From assembly GCA_016716885.1 (NCBI GenBank), contig JADJUV010000188.1:1-9978 (forward strand): a stretch of DNA of 9,978 nt. The letters are read 5' to 3'. The notes under the pieces were generated by a model, which had not been told where the DNA came from, searched no databases, and saw only the letters and a list, made by a program, of their open reading frames with translations. The position numbers and the translations under genes were made by a program. The DNA comes from Candidatus Trichofilum aggregatum (GTDB taxonomy: Bacteria > Chloroflexota > Anaerolineae > Promineifilales > Promineifilaceae). Shown here one piece after another: positions 5,981-9,978 of this stretch (within the stretch, counting starts at the first letter, position 1; each line of letters opens with the position of its first letter).

Positions 5981-6077
5981 GAGCGAGAGGTGGAGAGCTA
6001 GAGCCAGAGGTAGAGCCGACCGGGTAATCTTCCTCTAGCCTCTTCTCAGCTCCTTGCTCTAGCTCTTCACTCTGCTC
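5981..6077. repeat. Long imperfect inverted repeat with GAG/CTC-type arms
   Basis: The left arm (5981-6015) is a purine-rich run of variants of GAGCTAGAG/GAGAGG. The right arm (6032-6077) is its pyrimidine-rich partner made of CTCTAGC/CTCTTC variants, with a 16-base loop between. GAGCTAGAGC (5995-6004) and GCTCTAGCTC (6056-6065) are perfect inverted partners of 10 bp. The stop codon of the upstream minus-strand gene (6059-6061) lies within the right arm. The architecture repeats that of 5261-5322 with unrelated sequence. Confidence 0.6.
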
Positions 6078-6865
6078 AGAAGAAAGAAAGGGTCATGCCG
6101 TCGGAAGTATCCGCTATGGCTGACCGGGACGATCTGGTACTTGGGGGCTGTTGGAGCGCACGGCGCATACTTTGTTGTTGCCGGTAGTGGCGATAAGGAG
6201 CGGCTTCCGAGTTGTGCCAGGCGGTTATTGGCCGCGACAACCAGGGGTGTGGTCGGATGTTTATGCCTCATACCCCGTGGCGGGATGCCATCATCCTGGT
6301 TAAGGGCTTCCAGGAAAGTGTAGAGTACAGCCTCACATCCTTCCGCCGCTATCATCTCAACAGGCAAAACGCGGAGATGTTCGGCTTCCTGCTGGTAACG
6401 CAAGGTGGAGTGTGCCCGGTTTTGTAGTTTGTTCCAGGCCTCAATCCACTCGCTCAAATTGCACCAGGCCAGACGTGTCTCTGGGGTGGTGATAGACTGC
6501 CCTGGTCGCCACTTGTTGGCTTGCTCTTGACGGTATTTCTCGTCCATACGCACATCCTCTATCATTGTTGCCGGTGTCTCATCCGAAACCCACTCCCAAC
6601 TCATACGATGATAGGGCGCCAGAATACTCGCTCCGCCAGGTAAACGAACCAGGTAACTATCAGGGTACGTTTCGGCTATCCAGACCACCCAACCGGCACG
6701 AACACGAGGAATGCCGGAAGGCGGACGCGTCAACCGACCTTTGAATATATCGCGCACGAGGGAGATCCCAGGGAAAACGGCACGTTCTGCTGTTGTTAGC
6801 GGCCGCAACGCGAAGTGGGTTATCCTTTGCTCAAGAGGCCAGAGATAGGGGGGAGCAGCCATCAT
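6059..6865 (-). CDS. Hypothetical protein, about 268 aa, downstream of the ATPase
   Basis: I do not recognise this family. Two adjacent ATG codons (6863-6865 and 6860-6862) follow GGAG (6870-6873), which is why I prefer them to the ATG at 6949. That one lies seven bases after the ATPase stop and has no ribosome binding site. The product has a beta-rich first half (AGWVVWIAETYPDSYLVRLP, GGASILAPYHRMSWEWV), a helical middle (RLAWCNLSEWIEAWNKLQNR, YQQEAEHLRVLPVEMIAAEG) and a Pro/Ala-rich C-terminus whose last few residues are encoded by an inverted repeat. One GCGGCCGC site is read as Arg-Pro. Close spacing to the ATPase gene suggests shared transcription and a linked role. Confidence 0.6.
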   Translation of the reverse strand: MMAAPPYLWPLEQRITHFALRPLTTAERAVFPGISLVRDIFKGRLTRPPSGIPRVRAGWVVWIAETYPDSYLVRLPGGASILAPYHRMSWEWVSDETPATMIEDVRMDEKYRQEQANKWRPGQSITTPETRLAWCNLSEWIEAWNKLQNRAHSTLRYQQEAEHLRVLPVEMIAAEGCEAVLYTFLEALNQDDGIPPRGMRHKHPTTPLVVAANNRLAQLGSRSLSPLPATTKYAPCAPTAPKYQIVPVSHSGYFRRHDPFFLLSRVKS

Positions 6866-6955
6866 CGTTCTCCAGTGGCATAGGTCAACAAAAGAACCAT
6901 TCCTTTGGGTGGGGAAATGGCTCTTTGCTCGTTTCGTTCCGTCAAACATCTGGTA

Positions 6956-8005
6956 TTAGCGACCAGCTAATAAGCGGGTCAGCAGTTGCGGCCGCGGGAT
7001 GACCACCGGTTTTGGGGCAGGCGTGGAACCAGGCGATTCATCGGACGAGAGAACCGGGTCATGGCTGTGACCGTTGGCAAGTGGACTGAGAGTGTCCTTG
7101 CCATTGATGGGGGAAAGACCATTGGCTGGTGCAGAATAGGTCGCTACGCCGTTGGTTGGCATACTTGATGATGTCAAACCATGGCTGATTGCCCGTTCGC
7201 GGTACGCGCCGCTGGTCGGTACAGTTGTCGCGGCAAACAGGGAAGGCTGATGTTGATGACCATTTCCATTCGTGAACAAGGGTCGCACCGCGTGCCCGTG
7301 GCCATTACCAGTGGGGTGGGGGAATGGTGTTGGTTCTACCTGGGTTTCTGCCACTTCTGCTTCGACTATCTCGTAACCGCCAATCATCTGGTTAGCCTGC
7401 CGCAACCCGACATTGGCTTCAGCAAACGCCTGTTGCAAACTCTGGGCCGAGACCTGCACCTCGCCGGTGACAATACGGGCCAGGGTGGTCACGATGTCGC
7501 CGCCGGATAACTCATCCAACTCGGCCAGGCTGTCGTCGGCAATCGTATCACCGTTCACCCGGAGCGCGGCCGCGACTTTGGCGGCCACCAGGCGCAGGGC
7601 ATCTTCTTGTAGCGTTGACTCATAGGCGTAGAAATAAACCTTCACCGGTTCGGTCTGGCCGATGCGCCAGGAACGACGGCTGGCCTGGAGCACCGTGTAG
7701 ACGGAGTAATCAACGGCCATCCAGACGATGGTAGGGAAGTCGAGCAAATCAAGCCCAGTTTCCACCTTGCGGGGATGGGTGATGAGGACATCTACTCCCG
7801 CCTGCACCTGTTGCTCTACCCACTTCTCCCGCTTGTTCGGTTCGGCGCGGAGAATGGCCGCTTTCAAACCGGCGTCGGCCAACATCTCTTTCCACTCCGG
7901 CTGAATGTCCAATGTATCTGTTTGACCACAGAGCAGAAGCACCTGCCGCCCTTTGCGCTTTCTCCTGCTGGCATAGTTCGATGATGGCCCGTTCTTTGGG
8001 GCCAA
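6956..8005 (-). CDS. C-terminal ATPase fragment: helicase C lobe and Asn-Gly-rich tail
   Basis: Genuine coding in this frame runs from about 7955 (GRQVLLLCGQTDTLDI) to the TAA at 6956-6958. It covers the second RecA-like lobe: strand LLLCG, DVLITHPRKVETGLDLLDF (motif V region), IVWMAVDYSVYT, and motif VI SRRSWRIGQ, followed by VKVYFYAYESTLQEDA as in SNF2 proteins. Beyond residue about 230 the chain is low-complexity with recurring Asn-Gly and His. The nominal TTG start at 8005 is probably not used, because the first residues come from the wrong side of a frame change. Confidence 0.7.
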   Translation of the reverse strand: MAPKNGPSSNYASRRKRKGRQVLLLCGQTDTLDIQPEWKEMLADAGLKAAILRAEPNKREKWVEQQVQAGVDVLITHPRKVETGLDLLDFPTIVWMAVDYSVYTVLQASRRSWRIGQTEPVKVYFYAYESTLQEDALRLVAAKVAAALRVNGDTIADDSLAELDELSGGDIVTTLARIVTGEVQVSAQSLQQAFAEANVGLRQANQMIGGYEIVEAEVAETQVEPTPFPHPTGNGHGHAVRPLFTNGNGHQHQPSLFAATTVPTSGAYRERAISHGLTSSSMPTNGVATYSAPANGLSPINGKDTLSPLANGHSHDPVLSSDESPGSTPAPKPVVIPRPQLLTRLLAGR

Positions 8006-8270
8006 CGAATGTGTCGGGCAAACGAGGGATAGAGGCTACGACCTTACCATCACGAGGGCAGGTGACAACCTTGCCGCGCCGGGGGGAATCAGGCCAGAAG
8101 AGCAGGGCGTAGAGATAACCGGCCAGGAGTGATTTGTCCCCTTTGATCAACCGTTCTTTGAGCTCTGTTTTCAGTTGCTCTTTGAGTGATTCGTAGCTGT
8201 TCCTGCTCAGGCGCCATGGGAATGGAAACGGGGATTTCGGTGTATTCGGGCAGGGGGAAACCCATGTCAC
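7749..8270 (-). CDS. Central ATPase fragment linking the two lobes
   Basis: Only the middle of this frame (about 7955-8205) looks real: YESLKEQLKTELKERLIKG, then SLLAGYLYALLFWPDSP and VASIPRLPDTFVGPKERAII. It joins PMAPEQEQ of the upstream frame, if one base near 8205 is removed, to the C-lobe frame near 7955, if one base is restored. The remaining codons at both ends are shadow reading. The content matches the region between lobes of SNF2-type ATPases, where a zinc or helical insertion and the start of lobe 2 lie. Confidence 0.55.
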   Translation of the reverse strand: MTWVSPCPNTPKSPFPFPWRLSRNSYESLKEQLKTELKERLIKGDKSLLAGYLYALLFWPDSPRRGKVVTCPRDGKVVASIPRLPDTFVGPKERAIIELCQQEKAQRAAGASALWSNRYIGHSAGVERDVGRRRFESGHSPRRTEQAGEVGRATGAGGSRCPHHPSPQGGNWA

Positions 8271-9054
8271 TCAAGGAGAGAAAGACAGAACGGTTGAGGA
8301 GCCAGGGCAACATCGCCGGACTGCCACCGGGTAGCTCTTTCATCCGGGCGTTGGAACGGCTGTTGGCCGTTTGTTTACCGGCCTCATCTAAAGTGACCGT
8401 TTCGATGGTTTGTAGGATGCCGTAAGACGTAATCCATTCCTTGCTCTTGACCCGCCGTTGGCCGGTCTCATCCCGGTTGACATACACCTGATTCATTTCT
8501 GGGGAGAGGCGGAAGAGGAGATGGAAGAGGCTGGAAGCTTTGCCCCCATATACCGTCCCGGTCAAGGCTACGACTTTGCGGGCGGCCTGGGCCAGATGGT
8601 GCATGGCGTACCCCTGGTCGGAGTCAATGCCTTTGTATTGGTGGGCTTCATCCACGAGCACCAAGTCCAGACGCCCTTTGGCCCGGTGTTTGATGTAGGC
8701 GGAGAGAGGAACTTTGCCGTAGCCGAAGGTATCTCTAACGGCAGAACCTGTCCACCGCTCACGGATGGCATAGGGCACTTCTTCACCCTGGTCGCTGTAC
8801 TGGCGAATAAGCTTTTCGCGTTCACTATATAATAGGAAGCTACCCCGTTGTTGGCTGGCACTGCGATTGCGGCTGAACTGGTACAATGGCGACCGGCATT
8901 TTGGATTATCGCAACGCCGGGTGGCTGATTTGAACTCACGTACCGACAGGGGGGACATCCTGAATTCATCTGCTGCTCGCCACATACCGGGCAATACACC
9001 CCCGACCCTTGTGAGGCCATATTTGCCGCGCCTGACAGGCCGCGGTCGCGCCAT
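8089..9054 (-). CDS. N-lobe ATPase fragment carrying the DEAH box
   Basis: Reliable coding spans roughly 8968 down to 8205. It holds the second half of a zinc ribbon (CDNPKC, 8896-8913), LDLVLVDEAHQYKG with the DEAH box at 8641-8652, and ALTGTVYGG (motif III), with SSLFHLLFRLSPEMNQV after it. It ends in the start of the linker (IPVSIPMAPEQEQ). The ATG at 9054 and the first 27 or so residues lie beyond a frame change near 8970 and are probably not part of the native protein. The Cys pair that completes the zinc site (YCPVCGEQQ) is in the adjacent frame. Confidence 0.7.
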   Translation of the reverse strand: MARPRPVRRGKYGLTRVGGVLPGMWRAADEFRMSPLSVREFKSATRRCDNPKCRSPLYQFSRNRSASQQRGSFLLYSEREKLIRQYSDQGEEVPYAIRERWTGSAVRDTFGYGKVPLSAYIKHRAKGRLDLVLVDEAHQYKGIDSDQGYAMHHLAQAARKVVALTGTVYGGKASSLFHLLFRLSPEMNQVYVNRDETGQRRVKSKEWITSYGILQTIETVTLDEAGKQTANSRSNARMKELPGGSPAMLPWLLNRSVFLSLSDMGFPLPEYTEIPVSIPMAPEQEQLRITQRATENRAQRTVDQRGQITPGRLSLRPALLA

Positions 9055-9385
9055 TTCCGTTCTTCCGCGCAGGGGTCCAACAACTTGACAGGCGATGAAA
9101 CATCACTCCCGTTGCGTCTCACCTATCAGCGAAGCCTTTACCCCATAGCTTGTGATGCCGGGCCTATGAGGTCGTAGGCATGTTCCCAACCGGAAGCACT
9201 GCGGCTGTGGTCTGTTTGAGGACGCCAATGAGGGAGCGGAATCAGGCTGATCGCCGAAGAAGGTGTCTACATCGCTGATGGTTTCCAGGGGCAGGTGGCT
9301 CGAACGCCTGGCCAGATGATGCGGCTTCGGGTCGCCACTTCTGTCCACCAAATGAGGGGGCAGAGGATGATGGTGCGGCGGGCGT

Positions 9386-9670
9386 TCAAGTACCGGCGGC
9401 GATAGCAGCTCCTATAGCGGACTTCCCCGGACTCATTTCGCCCACGATGATGCTATCTCGCGCCTTCTCCACCGGGTCAACGCGGCTGTTATTGCATAAA
9501 CTTCTGCGCCGGTAACAAACCCGTCTTGAGTATCGGCCCATAGCCGTTGAGATTGAACTGGTACACCGGGGGATAGGACTGGGCCACCAGGTCGGTGAGG
9601 GGGGTAATCCACTGTTGCAGAAACGTTTCCAGTTCCGGCCCTTTGTAGCGAATGATTTCTCCCTGGGCAT
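9386..9670 (-). CDS. ATPase fragment with the Walker A motif
   Basis: The last third of this frame is convincing: RVDPVEKARDSIIVGEMSPGKSAIGAAIAAG, where GEMSPGKS (9419-9442) is a Walker A loop. The usual helicase form is GEMGTGKT, so Ser-Pro replaces Gly-Thr, which may be a real variant or an error. Upstream residues of this frame are shadow reading. The next downstream piece (YLNARRTIILCP) is in another frame, beginning near 9395. Confidence 0.6.
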   Translation of the reverse strand: MPREKSFATKGRNWKRFCNSGLPPSPTWWPSPIPRCTSSISTAMGRYSRRVCYRRRSLCNNSRVDPVEKARDSIIVGEMSPGKSAIGAAIAAGT

Positions 9671-9833
9671 TGACGCTGGTGATGTCGGTGACGACCTGTT
9701 CCGTATCCAGGTAGGTGATGCGGTTAAGCCATATCGGGGAGTGGTTCGGAAATGAGGATTGGCGGATAGTTTTGTAGTTTTTGCCTTTGGATGAGAAGCC
9801 GATCCCCTTGTCCACTTCGGCCTGGTTTAGCAA
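9489..9833 (-). CDS. N-terminal ATPase fragment
   Basis: The 114-residue frame ends YGPILKTGLLPAQKFMQ just before the Walker A fragment in the neighbouring frame. A single missing base near 9485 would join KFMQ to the run leading into VDPVEKARDSIIVGEM. The middle is protein-like (ITYLDTEQVVTDITSV, ELETFLQQWITPLTDLVAQS). No ribosome binding site is evident before the nominal start at 9831-9833, and the gene may begin further upstream, beyond a frame change. Confidence 0.55.
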   Translation of the reverse strand: MLNQAEVDKGIGFSSKGKNYKTIRQSSFPNHSPIWLNRITYLDTEQVVTDITSVNAQGEIIRYKGPELETFLQQWITPLTDLVAQSYPPVYQFNLNGYGPILKTGLLPAQKFMQ

Positions 9834-9880
9834 TTACAACACCTGGGTCTGGCTCTGTATTGGCTGTCAAGACCCGCTAT

Positions 9881-9976
9881 TCAAGCGGTCCGGCGGCAAT
9901 GACGCCACCATGTGCCCACTTCGGCGTGTAGCGTCAGCGGCCGCAAGGGGAGGTCTTCCAGGCCGCGTCCAGATGT
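9881..9976 (-). CDS. Possible C-terminal coding fragment entering from the right edge
   Basis: This minus-strand frame is open from the window edge to TGA 9881-9883 and reads GLEDLPLRPLTLHAEVGTWW, ending RRTA. It contains a GCGGCCGC site (9937-9944). It may be the end of an upstream gene or another displaced piece of the ATPase N-terminus. The 47 bp from 9834 to 9880 show no feature. Confidence 0.35.
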   Translation of the reverse strand, partial: TSGRGLEDLPLRPLTLHAEVGTWWRHCRRTA

Positions 9977-9978
9977 TC

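Larger units (their letters stand above)
6956..9833 (-). pseudogene. SNF2/DEAH-type helicase-like ATPase, broken by several frameshifts
   Basis: Collinear pieces in alternating frames rebuild one protein of about 950 residues. In order they are an N-terminal region (9489-9833), Walker A GEMSPGKS (9419-9442), a CPVC half-site (near 8970-8990), a CDNPKC half-site (8896-8913), Walker B box VDEAH (DEAH at 8641-8652), motif III ALTGTVYGG, a linker (about 7955-8205), and motif VI QASRRSWRIGQ (7655-7687). A C-terminal tail rich in Asn-Gly follows. The zinc ribbon inserted between the ATPase motifs and the RRSWRIGQ motif favour an SNF2-like translocase. Frame changes lie near 9485, 9395, 9360, 9345, 9245, between about 9110 and 9200, and near 8970, 8205 and 7955. 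Several are at short homopolymers, such as the five-base run at 9356-9360. Protein-like sequence persists between them, so recent decay or sequencing error is more likely than ancient loss. Confidence 0.75.
22..9944. repeat. Dispersed 8-bp palindrome GCGGCCGC, 17 copies
   Basis: Copies start at 22, 1939, 2677, 2930, 3262, 3361, 3945, 4094, 4177, 4314, 4404, 4491, 5818, 6799, 6988, 7566 and 9937. Eleven are read in frame as Ala-Ala-Ala, four as Arg-Pro, none as Gly-Arg, and the others are in remnant or ambiguous frames. I found one further CGGCCG (1252-1257) lacking the outer G and C. The six between 3945 and 4498 form the densest cluster, and two gaps (30-1938, 7574-9936) lack it. Confidence 0.9.

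Noticed and set aside
8458..8832. 124-residue plus-strand frame opposite the DEAH box
   Set aside because: It is antisense to clear helicase motifs and has no ribosome binding site or recognisable motif.
8950..8990. CPVC...CPPC zinc site in the 8568-9122 frame
   Set aside because: The second Cys pair arises after the frame change. The CDNPKC pair in the DEAH-box frame is the more likely partner.

Overview
The window looks like a piece of a Chloroflexota genome, Anaerolineae-like, with moderate confidence. The hints are the Thr/Pro-rich lipoprotein linker, FG-GAP-like acidic repeats and a run of poorly characterised minus-strand genes of accessory type. No rRNA, tRNA, CRISPR array, transposase or integrase was seen.

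Layout. (1) 1-84: likely C-terminal tail of a plus-strand gene cut by the window edge. (2) 151-1781, plus strand: a secreted lipoprotein with calcium-loop-like repeats, apparently one gene split by a frameshift near 1095. (3) 1782-2147: gene-poor stretch with a minus-strand remnant whose last 21 codons match the tail of a gene 2 kb away. (4) 2148-3056, minus: phage-type antirepressor with a DinD-like C-terminal half. (5) 3246-6865, minus: six or seven mostly short genes in tight order. They include a 53-aa membrane protein, a Cys-rich protein, a protein with a low-complexity tail, and a SWIM zinc finger joined to a DnaA N-terminal-like domain. (6) 6956-9833, minus: a SNF2/DEAH-type ATPase in pieces, with roughly eight frame changes.

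All genes from 9978 down to 2148 point left, so regions 4-6 could be one accessory block. A nucleic-acid-dependent ATPase, a zinc finger with a DnaB-docking-like domain and an antirepressor suggest a mobile element that takes part in its own replication or maintenance. That role is inference.

The strongest sequence-level signal is the 8-bp palindrome GCGGCCGC. It occurs 17 times in 9978 bp, against well under one expected by chance, and I count 17 of 18 CGGCCG cores in this full form. This resembles the cyanobacterial HIP1 palindrome (GCGATCGC) in behaviour but has a different centre. Two long imperfect inverted repeats of identical architecture but unrelated sequence, with degenerate short-unit arms, separate genes at 5261-5322 and 5981-6077, and each contains the stop codon of the gene before it. 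Many coordinates in the frameshifted regions are approximate, because they come from reading where protein-like sequence changes frame.
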